Shown here: positions 22,350-33,938 of the stretch, in pieces
Position numbering within the stretch: position 1 is the first letter of the stretch
Layout of the letters: each line of letters opens with the position of its first letter
DNA from: Halichondria panicea
Lineage: Eukaryota; Porifera; Demospongiae; Suberitida; Halichondriidae
Length of the DNA stretch: 64,000 bases
Direction of reading: 5' to 3'
Assembly: GCF_963675165.1 (NCBI RefSeq)
Contig: NC_087384.1
Coordinates: 1,262,501-1,326,500 of the forward strand
Made by a program: the position numbers and the translations under genes
Notes under the pieces: generated by a model
What the model was told of the DNA's origin: nothing
The model's database searches: none
The model's input: the letters and a program-made list of their open reading frames with translations, nothing else

Positions 22350-24977
22350 TTAAGTGTTTTCACAGTCATGAAACTCGTCGTCACTGTTATTATCTGTATC
22401 CATGGTAACAGTGGCAGCCTCGTCCCCCGTTGCTACGTTAGGAAGGCAGGGCTCCGTGTTGGGAGGGAGCACTTGAATAGAAAAGTACACCTCTTTAGAG
22501 CGAGTCCAACTGTATGAGTTGTCAAACTTCACCACATCTGTATAGCAAAAGAAAACAATAAGAGTGAGCTCATAATTGCAAACAAAAATTTACATTTCCC
22601 AGCTGCAGTACAGGTGTAGGTCCCGACCTCAGGCACTACGTGACTGTCTGCCTTCTTCATTGGCATCTAATGACAGGATGCCATAATAATTATAGTGATA
22701 ACACGGAAGCTCTAATCAACCAACCACTGGTTCCAGTTTTGGTTTCTTCTTGGAAGAGACATCTCTGTAGAACAGGCCATAGCTGATGTTGTAGCCAGTA
22801 CTGATAAACTCCCACCGGATAAGTGATCCCTCCAACTCAACCTGATACTCTAGCTCACAGCAGCCCCCTCTCCCCACTACCACCCTGTCCATCTCCTCTC
22901 TCTCAGTCTCTGTCTGATTGGTCAGAAAGTACTCGGGAGGTACGTCCCCTGCATGAATAATCTGAGAAAAAATTACATGTAAGGGGGGAGGGGGTCAGTA
23001 CTGATTTAACTCACATAATCAGAGCACCATGGATCAGGCTCACATCTGGTCCCACCATAGGCTTGAGGAAGCTGGTCAGGACTGATGTACTTCTGGAGCT
23101 CTTCCTGCCAGTTGTCAGAGAGTATAACAAACTTGTCTCTGGTTCTCTTGTCAGTGAACGGCTTGAGGAGGTTGTAGAAGAGAGGGAATACTTTTGGAGC
23201 TTTGACAATCACCAATCGATGAAGAATCTCAGGATAGTTTGACTCCAGTATACCCATCGACTGTGTGTGTGCATGTGGGTGTGGGTGTGTGTGGGTGTGT
23301 GTGTGTGGGGGGGGGTAGTAATGATAGTAGGCGTACTGACAGAATGGTGTGGCTATATTTCAACGGACCTGTCTTGAGAGTTGAATGCCAGGCCAGTAAT
23401 AGTGCCTCTGAAAGCTGAGCTTTTCCGCGTCTAGAATAATGGTGATTGACTCAATCTGGGGTCCGTTCTGTGGGAGGGGCAGGTGGGTGTGGTCAATAGT
23501 ACATACATGTGGTTGGTAATGTACCTTCTCAGAGTACTCTTTGATGAGTTTCACAATCTTTTCCAACATATAGTGCGTGAATTTCAACAAATCTTCTTGT
23601 GTAACAGACTTGAGAATACCTGCAGAACCAAGAAGAAATGTAAATCCACATACCATAATAATTATAATTATGCACATTATTGTACCTAGGCTACCATTGT
23701 AGCTAGTATATAGTGAAGGTCTAGCACCTACCTCTGATATCAAGGTTTCCGAGGTTGTAATACCAGACTGGGTGTCCCATCCTGTCCTCTCCAAAGTGAC
23801 CTTTGGGGTAGTACTTGGTCATCACCTGAGGCATGCTCCACTGTAGCAGTGCGTCCACGCCCACCTCTTCACGATACGCCATATGCTGTGTCAGGATGAG
23901 AGAGGAGCTCTTAGACTGGGTTTTATGGGGCTACATACTTCATGTAATATAATATTATGTGGGGCTAAAAATAATTATAATGACCATTATGAGCTATGAT
24001 TAGTGAAATTCAATAGTGATCGAATTGACATCAGCAATACTACCAACTCACATTTCGAAGCATTTTTATTGCTTTTTCCACATCGAATTTTCGTGCTATA
24101 ACAGCGGGAAGAAGAAGATGCAACATGTAAAGGGATTAACAGTTAACAGTAACTTATCACACCATCTGAAACAGCTCTCTCTAAGCTTTCAGCAGCGTAT
24201 AAAAATAATGAAATTAGAGCACTAGAACACAAGTTAGGGCTATCAACAGATGCTACACTAGACGCTGGGACCTACAAGAACGGTGTACTGTATGCAGCCA
24301 ACTCTTCGGACAGCCATAACTTATGTTTTGGTGACCTAATTTCAATTTCTGATTTTCTGAAAGCTTAGAAGAGCTTAGAAGAGCTCTTTCAGATGGCATA
24401 TTCAACGCTTACATTTATAACATACCAAAATGTCTTATAGCCATGGTATTTTACCAAAATTTGAACACACCACTACTACCACTTGATCAGAACATGAGTT
24501 TATGGCTTATTCGAATATGCTACACTAGATGCTGGGACCTATGCACTGTCAACAACTTACAAGTATGAATACGAAGCTTATAAATGCAACCTAGTACAAA
24601 CTGAAATCATACAATTGACATTCAGTATATGCAGTTGTATACATCTGCATCCATAGTAGTATAGCACAGAGGAAGTGCATACTCTCACTATTCAAGCGTG
24701 CAAACTCCTGTCATGTGTGTCAATGGATATATATCGGATGGCCACCCGGTACCCATAGATTGTCTGGCTATACAGCTATTACAGATATACCTACCTCTGA
24801 GCCATTTCAGATAGTAGCGATCATTGTCCTCTGGTTTGTTGGGAATGTCTGCCACTGCTGCTCTGAACTGCAGGAGACCAAACATAGTTTCAACAGTAGC
24901 TGAACCATAATTATTATACTTACCTTCCCTAACTCCTCAGCTTGCTGAGGGGTCAAGTCTTCCAAGAATCCACTCAT
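22350..24977 (-). CDS. SEC14L: SEC14-like protein, copy A (CRAL-TRIO + GOLD, 420 aa, 10 exons)
   Basis: Exons, high to low: 24924-24977 (ATG), 24795-24867, 24052-24095, 23732-23885, 23525-23619, 23369-23467, 23015-23260, 22725-22961, 22594-22666, 22350-22537 (TAA). All phases agree and the coding length is 1,263 nt. The start [16 protein letters not shown] and the segment [20 protein letters not shown] form the CRAL-TRIO N region (about 1-57). The lipid-binding CRAL-TRIO domain covers about 58-255, with [17 protein letters not shown] and [17 protein letters not shown] domain follows ([20 protein letters not shown] to [19 protein letters not shown]), then an acidic tail [10 protein letters not shown]. 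Vertebrate SEC14L2-4 have the same order and length and bind hydrophobic ligands such as tocopherols, squalene or phosphoinositides. The ligand here is unknown. It is tail-to-tail with the ESS2 pseudogene. Confidence 0.9.
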
Positions 24978-25292
24978 GTTCACTTGTACTCTGCAGTGTT
25001 AATGTTAGGGCCTAGCCGGCCCAAGCTCTGGAAAGTGTTTTAGCTGTTCGTCTAAGTACACTGCCACGCCCATCTGGTAATGGAAATGATCACCTCATAA
25101 AAATATCACAATCAAGCAATGCCTATGGTGATCTCTCAATAGTGGTTTATTTAGTTAACAATCTTTACTCTATGAATTTACCAGGAGCAGATTACTGCAT
25201 TACACAAGTGACTTTTGCTGTGCAATCTCATTCTGTAAATGCACAAGCATATACAAATAAATAATGTTGAAAATACACTTCACTTGTGCAAA
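24978..25292. other. Spacer between SEC14-like copies A and B
   Basis: This should hold the copy A promoter. The same sequence lies before copies C (33629-33938) and E (42211-42518). It includes GGGCCTAG at about 25008 and the paired words AAAGTGTTTTAGCT and CTAAGTACACTGCC. No gene is seen. Confidence 0.6.
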
Positions 25293-25751
25293 TCACACTG
25301 TAGTTGATGTTTTCTCTACATTGTTCATTCTGAGACGCCCCTCCTCTGAATCTGAGTCACAATCAAAGAACTCCTCAGTGTCACTGATCTCCTCCATCTG
25401 ATTGGTCGCCTGTGACTGGGGGTCGGTATCCGGGGGCAACACTTTGATAGAGTAGAATACTTCCTTGTAGAGCGAGTCCAACTCTGGGAATTATCAAACT
25501 TGAGTATATCTGAGGCGGATAAAGTAGAATATATATAGCTGCATGAGCATTGAATACATGTGAGGGTATTTAAAGTATGTACAGGTATCCAATGGTACCT
25601 ACAGCTTAAAAATAGCGTTTATTATGTCAGGCACTTACAAGTTCCTGTGGAATCACATGCATGTGTTCCCTGCTCTGGGGCCAGATGGCTGTCTGTCTGT
25701 TGTGTTGGCAGCTGCAGAATTACACAAATGACGTTTCCTTCCCAAGTACTA

Positions 25752-25859
25752 GCATCTCTAGGGCATTACATTACTCCATTGATTGCCAATATTAATTTTG
25801 TTATAGTTATTATTGCTCTTGTGCCCATGCAAGAACTGACCCCTAATTGTTATACGTTG
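25752..25859. repeat. Segment shared with an intron of the kinase-Claw gene
   Basis: About 108 bp here, from CATCTCTAGGGCATTACA to ACCCCTAATTGTTATACGTT, match the reverse complement of 49060-49170 with few differences. It replaces the GOLD exon in copy B. It could be a dispersed repeat or a copied patch; only these two copies are seen in the window. Confidence 0.75.
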
Positions 25860-26059
25860 AGAGAGCTGGTTAGGACTGATGTATTTCTGGAGCTCTTCCT
25901 GCCAGTTGTCAGAGAGTATAACAAACTTGTCTCTGGTTCTCTTGTCAGTGAACGGCTTGATGAGGTTGTAGAAAAGAGGGAATACTTTTTTGGAGCTTTG
26001 ATAATCACCAATCGATGAAGAATCTCAGGATAGTTTGACTCTAGTATACCCATCGACTT

Positions 26060-26061
<2 letters not shown>

Positions 26062-26119
<58 letters not shown>
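26062..26119. repeat. (TG)n microsatellite at an intron end
   Basis: A nearly pure TG run lies directly before the conserved acceptor of the CRAL-TRIO exon (CA-rich on the gene strand). The same site carries TG runs in copies A (23262-23315), C (29919-30060) and E (38519-38690). Confidence 0.9.
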
Positions 26120-26121
<2 letters not shown>

Positions 26122-27394
26122 GGAGAAGTAATTAATAGTAGGCGTGCTATACGTAAGTGTACACAGAATAGAGTGGCTATTTCAATGGACCTGTCTTGAG
26201 AGTTGAATGCCAGGCCAGTAATAGTGCCTCTGAAAACTGAGTTTTTCCACGTCTAGAATGGTGGTGACTGACTCAATGTGGGGTCCATTCTGTGGGAGGG
26301 GCATGTAGGTGTAGTCATATAGAGTGCATACATGTGGTCAGTAATGTACCTTCTCAGAGTACTCCTTGATAAGTTTCACAATCTTTTCCAACTTAATTAT
26401 AGTGCGTGAATTTCAACAAATCTTCTGGTGTAACAGACTTGAGAATACCTGCAGAACAGCACACAATCATACGCACACAATAGTGAAGGTATGCGTAGCC
26501 TTACCTCTAATATCAAGGTTGTAATACCAGACCGGGTGTCCCATCCTGTCCTCTCCAAAGTGACCCTTGGGATAGTACTTGGTCAACACCTGAGGCATGC
26601 TCCACTGTAGCAGTGCCTCCACGCCCACCTATTCACGATACGCCATATGCTGTGTCAAGATGAGAGAGAAGCTCTTAGACTGGGTTTTATGTTTATTTAC
26701 ATAATTGTAATATAATATATTACGTTGGGGCTACAAATATTATAATAGCTATAATTATCAATAGTGATCAAAACGACCTCAACATCACAAGCAATAATAT
26801 TATTATACCAACTCACATTTCGAAGCATTTCTGTTGCTTTTTCCACATTGAATTTTTGTGCTATAATTATAAAAGATACAACATGTAAAGGGATTATTTT
26901 TGGTAACAGTTAACTTATCACACCGTCTGAAACAGCTCTCCCTAAGCTTTCAGCAGTGTATAAAAACAATGAAATTAGAGCACTAGCTAAAACACAAGTT
27001 AAGGCTATCAACAGATAATACACTTGACGCTGGGACCTATACAAGAACTGCATGTACTGTATGCCGTCTTCGGACAGCTATAACTCATGTTTTGGTGACC
27101 CGATTTCAATTTCTGATTTTCTGAAAGCTTAGAAGGAGCTCTTTCAGATGGCATCTTTAACGCTGAAATAATGTACCAAATGTCTCGGCCAATGACATAA
27201 TTATAGCCCATGGTATTTTACCGAAATTTAGAAAAATGAAGACACACCACCTTTAAGCTCACAAAATCATTGTCATCAGAACATGAGTTATGGTTTATTC
27301 GAATATGCTACACTCAACGCTCTATGCACTGTCAAAAAATATTATACAAAGCATTTGTATCAACCTTGAAATCATACAAGTATAGGATATACAA

Positions 27395-27925
27395 CACCTA
27401 AAAGGAGGATATGGGGTGCATATCCTCCGAGTAGGTGTGGCATATCTGACTTATACCACATGACCGCAGCACTATAAAAGGACCTCCCCCTAGCAACAAT
27501 TCAATCCACGCAGACTGCAAAAAACAACAAGACTATGCCTAGTTTTGCAGCCGTCAAAGAGCTAGTTGAGCAACACGCCGACTCCTACAGATGCTCAAGA
27601 GCTTTCTTGGTCCACCATTCGACGTCCTTTACTGGAGTTGCAAGCTCTTCTTGGATAAAATGTATCTAAACCGACCCATGGAAGCTTAGCCATCTTGTTG
27701 GAGAGCACCTTTTGTGTTTCTGCCGTCGCTTTGAGTCTTATAGTACCGTCAAGCATGGCTCTTTTCTTTTTGCTTACTTTCTTAAACAAATGAAAAAACT
27801 AAAAAACAACTTGAAAAACTGTGCATGCTTGGGGCTGTATGCTAATATTCTATATATCCTACAGCTGTTGACCAATGAGATCAATTAGTGGTGACGTAAG
27901 TGGTATAATTGACATTCACTATAGG
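27395..27925. mobile_element. Possible small element with hairpin, TATA box and short frames (copy 1)
   Basis: A hairpin GGAGGATATG/CATATCCTCC, nested within ACACCT/AGGTGT, lies at about 27407-27455. CACTATAAAAGGACC, a good TATA-box match, is at about 27470. About 65 bp on, an ATG (27535) opens a 44-codon frame MPSFAAVKELVEQHADSYRC. On the other strand a 64-codon frame starts MFKKVSKKKRAMLDGTIRL (27595-27789). Neither protein is recognised. The block is absent from the matching intron of copies A and C and is repeated at 35352-35882 by the local duplication. It may be a non-autonomous transposon or a captured promoter and gene fragment; the ends are not sharply defined. Confidence 0.4.
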
Positions 27926-27951
27926 CAGTTGTATACATCTGCATCCATAGT

Positions 27952-28330
27952 ATAGTATCTGACTATAAAAACACTTTACAATGTGAAAAATTCCTAGGAT
28001 TGGCCAGGGGAAACATAAAAAAGCGTGGGAACAAGAAATCAGACGAGAGCATAACTCCAATCCGTTACAACGTCATTCACATGTACTTGTTTTCGTTGGT
28101 AGTTTTTCCCGGCCAATTCTATAGCAATTTTTACTGGTGGGGTGGTGACCAATCCCTACATGCATTTTTGAATGCGAGTATATATATATAATCCATGTGA
28201 TGATTTGTGATGAATTAATGTTCTCTAAATATATAGTGTTGAGCACAAGCATACACAGTCCATCCATGGATGATGATGTGGTGGTGGATGGAAGTTGGTA
28301 GATGGATCTGGAACACAGTCATGCAGCGAT
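27952..28330. mobile_element. Truncated copy of the foldback family (one arm and loop)
   Basis: From TATCTGACTATAAAAACACT onward this matches one arm and the loop of the foldback element at 32487-33044, read from its right end: AATGTGAAAAATTCCTAGG, GGCCAGGGG, then GCATAACTCCAATCCGTTAC. The second arm is missing. It lies in the long intron of pseudogene B. The duplicated copy is at about 35910-36290. Confidence 0.65.
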
Positions 28331-28704
28331 CTCCTAGTATTGTTCCTCAATTGTGCATGATGCTATAATGTAACGTATCAACACTAGTTGTACATGTTCA
28401 TGACGTTGTAACGTTGAAGTGCATACTTCTACTTCTCAAGCGTGCAAACTGCTGTCAGTGTGTCAATATGGATGGCCAAGAGATTAACTAGCTATACAGC
28501 TATTATACAGACATACCTACCTCTGAGCCATTTCAGATAGTAGCGATCATTGTCCTCTGGTTTGTTGGGAATGTCTGCCACTGCTGCTCTGAACTGCAGG
28601 AGACCAAATAGTCGAACCATATACACGTACATTTCACAATTAACCTTCCGTAACTCCTCAGCTTGCTGAGGAGTCAAGTCTTCCAAGAATCCACTCATGC
28701 TCAC

Positions 28705-28905
28705 TTCAATACACCACGCCCTCAGAGCAAGCTACACACCCACACACAGGAGCAGGTTAGTACAGTGGATCCCAGATTAGCCTCGATTAGGCCTCACTGA
28801 TAGACAATCTAATAGATAGTCAAATTCTTCAAGCTGTTCTGCACATTGCACTGATGTTAAAAATCAATAATAAAATAATGTTGTACATCTGTACGTACAT
28901 ACACA
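28705..28905 (+). pseudogene. ESS2: ESS2 last-exon fragment 1
   Basis: The sequence CACCACGCCCTCAGAGCAAG followed by CTACACACCCACACACAGGA is ESS2 last-exon sequence. It is followed, after changes, by remains of the SLTDNL codons and the 3' UTR (GCTGTTCTGCACATTGCACT, then TACATACACAATGTCAAAAA). It lies between SEC14-like copies B and C in the orientation that ESS2 has before copy A. This shows that ESS2's 3' end was duplicated together with the SEC14-like gene. The single CTACACACC at 28732-28740 is the empty site for the element at 36701-37323. Confidence 0.85.
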
Positions 28906-28998
28906 ATGTCAAAAAAACCTTCAGAAGTGATAAGCTCCTTGTAATCTATAACAAACACAACAATTATGATAAACACTAACAGCTAGTAAATTATAGTT

Positions 28999-29930
28999 TC
29001 AAGTGTTTTCACAATCATGAAACTCGTCGTCACTATTATTATCTGTATCTATGGTGACAGCGGCAGCCTCGTCCCCCGTTGCTAGGTTAGGAAGGCGGGG
29101 CTCCGTGTTGGGAGGGAGCACTTGAATAGAAAAGTACACCTCTTTAGAGCGAGTCCAACTGTATGAGTTGTCAAACTTCACCACATCTGCAGCAAAAGAA
29201 AACAAAAGAGTGAGCTTATAATCGCCAAAAAAAGCAAACAAACATTTACATTTCCCAGCTGCAGTACAGGTGTAGGTCCCGACCTCAGGCACTACGTGAC
29301 TGTCTGCCTTTCTCATAGGGATCTAATGACAGGATGTCATAATAATTATAGTGATAACACGGAAGCTCATCTATCAACCAACCACTGGTTCCAGTTTAAG
29401 TTTCTTCTTTGAAGAGTCATCTCTGTAGAACAGGCCATAGCTGATGTTGTAGCCAGTGCTGATAAACTCCCAGCGAATGAGTGATCCCTCTAACTCGACC
29501 TGATACTCTAGCTCACAGCATCCCCCCCTCCCCACTACCACCCTGTCCATCTCCTCTCTATCAGTCTCTGTCTGATTGGTCAGAAAGTACTCGGGAGGTA
29601 CGTCCCCTGCGTGATTAATCTAAGAAAAAATTACATGTAAGGGGGGAGGGGTCAGTACTGATTTAACTCACATAATCAGAGCACCATGGATCAGGCTCAC
29701 ATCTGGTCCCACCATAGGCTTGAGGAAGCTGATCAGGACTGATGTATTTCTGGAGCTCTTCCTGCCAGTTGTCAGAGAGTATAACAAACTTGTCTCTGGT
29801 TCTCTTGTCAATGAACGGCTTGAGGAGGTTGTAGAAGAGAGGGTATACTTTCGGAGCTTTGATAATCACCAATCGATGAAGAATCTCAGGATAGTTTGAC
29901 TCCAGTATACCCATCGACTGTGTGTGTGCA

Positions 29931-29971
<41 letters not shown>

Positions 29972-29977
29972 CTGTGG

Positions 29978-30052
<75 letters not shown>

Positions 30053-33000
30053 TGTGTGTTTGCGGGGGCAGTAATGAATAGTAGGCGTGCTGGAAGAATG
30101 TGTGGCTATTTCAATGGACCTGTCTTGAGAGTTGAATGCCAGGCCAGGAGTAGTGCCTCTGAAAGCTGAGCTTTTCCGCGTCTAGAATGGTGGTGACTGA
30201 CTCAATGTGGGGTCCATTCTGTGGGAGGGGCAGGTAGGTGTGGTCAATAGTACATACATGTGGTCAGTAATGTACCTTCTCAGAGTACTCCTTGATAAGT
30301 TTCACAATCTTTTCCAACATATAGTACGTGAATTTCAACAAATCTTCATGTGTAACAGACTTGAGAATACCTGCAGAACCAAGAAGAAATGTAAATAATA
30401 ATTATAATTAATCACATTATTGTACCTAGGCTACCATTGTAGCTAGTATAGTGAAGGTCTAGCACCTACCTCTGTAATCAAAGTTTCCAAGGTTGCAATA
30501 CCAGACCGGGTGTCCCATCCTGTCCTCTCCAAAGTGACCTTTGGGGTAGTACTTGGTCAACACCTGAGGCATGCTCCACTGTAGCAGTGCGTCCACGCCC
30601 ACCTCTTCACGATACGCCATATGCTGTGTCAGGATGAGAGAGGAGCTCTTAGACTAGGTTTTATGGGGCTACATACTTCATGTAATATAATATTATGTGG
30701 GGGTAAAAATAATTATAATGACCATTAGCTATAAGCTATGATTAGTGAAATTCAATAGTGATCGGAATGACATCAGCAATACTACCAACTCACATTTCGA
30801 AGCATTTTTATTGCTTTTTCCACATCGAATTTTCGTGCTATAACAGTGGGAAGAAGATGCAACATGTAAAGGGATTAACAGTTAACAGTAACTTATCACA
30901 CCATCTGAAACAGCTCTCTCTAAGCTTTCAGCAGCGTATAAAAACAATGAAATTGGAGCACTAGAACACAAGTTAAGGCTATCAATAGATGCTACACTAG
31001 ACGCTGGGACCTACAAGAACGGTGTACTGTATGCCGTCTTTGGACAGCCATAACTCATGTTTTGGTGACCTAATTTCAATTTCTGATTTTCTGAAAGCTT
31101 AGAAGAGCTCTTTCAGATGGCATAATCAACGCTTACATTTATAACGTACCAAAATGTCTTATAGCCATGGTATTTTACCAAACCTTGAACACACCACTAC
31201 TACTACTTGATCAGAACATGAGTTTATGGCTTATTCGAATATGCTACACTAGATGCTGGGACCTATGCATTGTCAACAACTTACAAGTAAGTATGAATAC
31301 GAAGCATTTGTATTATAAATGCAACCATGTACTTCAGGGGGAACTGGAGGCCACATATACGAGTGCTGGTGCATGGTCTATCGGTTGACCATAGATAGAG
31401 TAGAGAGGGATTGGAAACGGAAGTGATTCACGTGATGTTTTACAATGAAGTCTACGTAGTGGCTCTGGGACCATCCATGTATCTCCTCATAACTCCCGCA
31501 AAAGCCCGGGAAACTTATTGTGTCCAAAGCATACATCTCATGCAGAGCTACCCCCATTATACTGAATCACATGCCCCCTGATAGTAGGTATCAATTGGAA
31601 AGAAAGAAAATATAATCTCGATTGTCGTGAAGTAGCTAGAGGTACACAGAGCGCTTTTTCATGCTTGTGTTCCTATAGTACCTTTGATTAGTAAAACCAG
31701 TAGGTTTTACATAGGATTGGCAGTGGGTTTGCCCGTGTTTTCAATTATTTTGACTCATGTTCAAACTGTTCTATCTCTGCAGGGAAAGGCCACATCAAGG
31801 AACTGGCTAGACAGATAGTTTATTTAGCCTTTTCTCTCTTTGTATCTCTCATTTCATAATCCATGAACATTTTAATGAATGTATATTGTCATTTTAAAAA
31901 TTGCACTATTTAGACGTTTCACCGCTCTTTGTCTGACTGACTAAGTAAGTAAGTGAGTAAGTTTCTTGCCCAGCATTTGCTCCAAGTACAGCCATCTCCA
32001 GGACATTCTGCACAGGGTTTCCAAACGACTACAACCTGGATTACAAAGCGCTTCTTCAGATTTGCGATTGCTTCCACGAGGCAGATGACTTCTCAGTCTC
32101 TATTTCTCTTACCTAGACAATTCCGCCATCTTTAATGACTCAGCAATTGCGTTGTGGCCAAATAATAGACAGGCGTGGCTAAGAAACCGTGCGCCTAAAA
32201 TCAGAGTCTGCTTTTCTTCACACTGTTCAGGTCTAGCTCCCTTTCTCTGACAGGCATGCTATATGCACTGGCTAGATATCATGCTCTTAAATTGGCTGTC
32301 ATTTAATACTGATTCACAAATTCAACATATCAGGCAATAATTACTCATTACTATAATTATTAGTACAGAGATATTCTAGAAGATATCTGATTAGTCCTGT
32401 CTTCTCTTCTTGAACTTCTGTACTGCCTCTTGACGTTCCACTTATGCATGTCATGATACGTAAACTGTACTGAAAAAGAAAGGGAATCCGACTAGAAAAA
32501 CATTTGCAATGTGAAAAATTGCTAGGATTGGCCAGGGGAACCACCAAAAAGCGTGAAAACAAGAAATCAGACCGAGAGCATAACTCCAATCCGTTACAAC
32601 GTCATGAACATGTACATTATAGTGTGTTCCATCCACCACATCATTCCATGCAGGTCACCAGTACGGTCCGTGCATGTCCCTACGCATGCATGGATGAGCT
32701 TAGCCTCGAGACGAGGCCGGATTCGAGGCTAGGATGGACCATACATGTACATACCTGTGCTCAACACTACATGTATTAGGAACATAAATTCATCACAAAT
32801 CATCATGATTATGTGCCCGCACATTCCAAAATGGATGTATAATAAATATATAGGTTGGCCACCACCCCACCAGTAAAAATTGCGTGGATTGGTGGGGAAA
32901 ACATGGAAACTACCAATACATGTGAATGACGTTGTAACGGATTGGAGTTATGCTCTCGGTCTGATTTCTTGTTTCCACGCTTTTTGGTGGTTCCCCTGGC

Positions 33001-33628
33001 CAATCCTAGAAATTTTTCACATTGCAAATGTTTTTCTAGTCGGATATAGCTAAGGCTTTGAAACTAAATAGTGTCCTGTGTCCCAAATGGCCTCAAGTAT
33101 TAGAGAAAGTTGATGTTTAGCAGCAGAACTGCTCGTGGACTTTTTACAGAGAGCAAAACAATTCTCGTGAATTATTCCTGTTTAGCCCTCGTGTTAAAAA
33201 GTAAGCCTCGATTAAAACTGCAATCCCTCTTTACTCTATCTATGATGCAACCTAGTACAAACTGAAATCATACAATTGACATTCAGTGTATGCAGTTGTA
33301 TACATCTGCATGCACAGAGGAAGTGCATACTCTCACTATTCAAGCGTGCAAACTCCTGTCATGTGTGTCAATGGATATATATCGGGATGGCCACCCATAG
33401 ATTGTCTGGCTATACAGCTATTACAGACATACCTACCTCTGAGCCATTTCAGATAGTAGCGATCATTGTCCTCTGGTTTGTTGGGAATGTCTGCCACTGC
33501 TGATCTGAACTGCAGGAGACCAAACATAGTTTCAACAGTAGCTGAAACCATAATTATTATACAGTACAACTTACCTTCCCTAACTCCTCAGCTTGCTGAG
33601 GGGTCAAGTCTTCCAAGAATCCACTCAT
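28999..33628 (-). CDS. SEC14L: SEC14-like protein, copy C (420 aa, 10 exons)
   Basis: Exons, high to low: 33575-33628 (ATG), 33437-33509, 30794-30837, 30470-30623, 30276-30370, 30120-30218, 29672-29917, 29383-29619, 29250-29322, 28999-29186. Every exon has the same length and phase as in copy A, and none is disrupted. Differences are substitutions, such as FRSAVADIP for FRAAVADIP and HYSWPG for HYYWPG. Intron 2 is 2.6 kb because it holds the element at 31390-33244, whereas it is about 700 bp in copy A. A long TG run (29919-30060) precedes the acceptor of the main CRAL-TRIO exon. A lipid-transfer role follows from the family. Expression across the enlarged intron cannot be judged from sequence. 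Confidence 0.87.
29919..30060. repeat. (TG)n microsatellite before a splice acceptor in copy C
   Basis: About 140 bp of nearly pure TG with small interruptions (GGCTGTGGGTATG) reach the acceptor at 29917/29918. On the gene strand it is a CA repeat ending in the AG. Confidence 0.95.
31390..33244. mobile_element. About 1.86-kb DNA transposon in intron 2 of copy C
   Basis: The terminal repeats are ATAGATAGAGTAGAGAGGGA on the left and the complement CCCTCTTTACTCTATCTATG on the right. The target ATGCAACC follows at 33245-33252 and also occurs at 31319-31326, with an extra 63 bp between the left target copy and the left end. Copy A has one ATGCAACC at the same intron position (about 24580), so the empty site is known. 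No long transposase frame is present. It contains the nested foldback at 32487-33044. Confidence 0.85.
32487..33044. mobile_element. Foldback MITE nested in the larger element
   Basis: Arms of about 115 bp pair almost perfectly, from TCCGACTAGAAAAACATTTG on the left to the complement ending CTAGTCGGA on the right. Between the arms is another small palindrome (TAGCCTCGAGACGAGG facing GGATTCGAGGCTA). Other copies or pieces are at about 2095-2150, 27952-28330, 35910-36290 and 41026-41583. Confidence 0.85.
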
Positions 33629-33938
33629 GTTCACTCGTACTCTGCAGTGCTAGTGTTAGGGCCTAGCCTAAGGCTCGAGCTCTGGAAAGTGTTTTAGCTA
33701 AGTACACTGCCACGCCCATCTGGTAATGGAAATGATCACCTCATAAAAATATCACAATCAAGCAATGCCTGGTGATCTCTCAATAGTGGTTTATTTAGTT
33801 AACGATCTTTACTCTATGAATTTACCAGGAGCAGATTACTGCATTACACAAGTGACTTTTGCTGTGCAATCTCATTCTGTAAATACACAAGCATATACAA
33901 AACTAAACCAATAAATAATGTTGAAAATGCACTTCACA

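Larger units (their letters stand above)
25293..28697 (-). pseudogene. SEC14L: SEC14-like copy B, chimeric pseudogene
   Basis: The 3' end (25293-25509 and 25639-25711) is F-type; it encodes an acidic tail like copy F, but two extra bases shift the frame in SWTRS. The GOLD exon that should follow is gone. It is replaced by about 108 bp at 25752-25859 that match the reverse of an intron at 49060-49170. From 25860 upward the copy is A-type: a CRAL-TRIO exon to about 26057 with an extra T near 25989, then remnants at about 26191-26289, 26352-26450, 26508-26648, 26818-26862, 28516-28590 and the first coding exon ending at 28697 ([16 protein letters not shown]). Nine bases are missing in the exon near 26525. 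The parts join as an unequal exchange between an F-type and an A-type gene. Confidence 0.85.

Noticed and set aside
25560-26018. A 152-codon plus-strand frame
   Set aside because: It is antisense to pseudogene B and runs through its F-type exon, the inserted patch and the CRAL-TRIO exon.
27595-27789. The basic 64-codon frame MFKKVSKKKRAM as a confirmed gene because it is conserved in two copies
   Set aside because: The second copy (35552-35746) is part of a very recent tandem duplication, so identity does not show selection.
29896-30169. Cys-Val repeat frames here and at 38497-38796
   Set aside because: These are TG microsatellites in introns of SEC14-like copies C and E.
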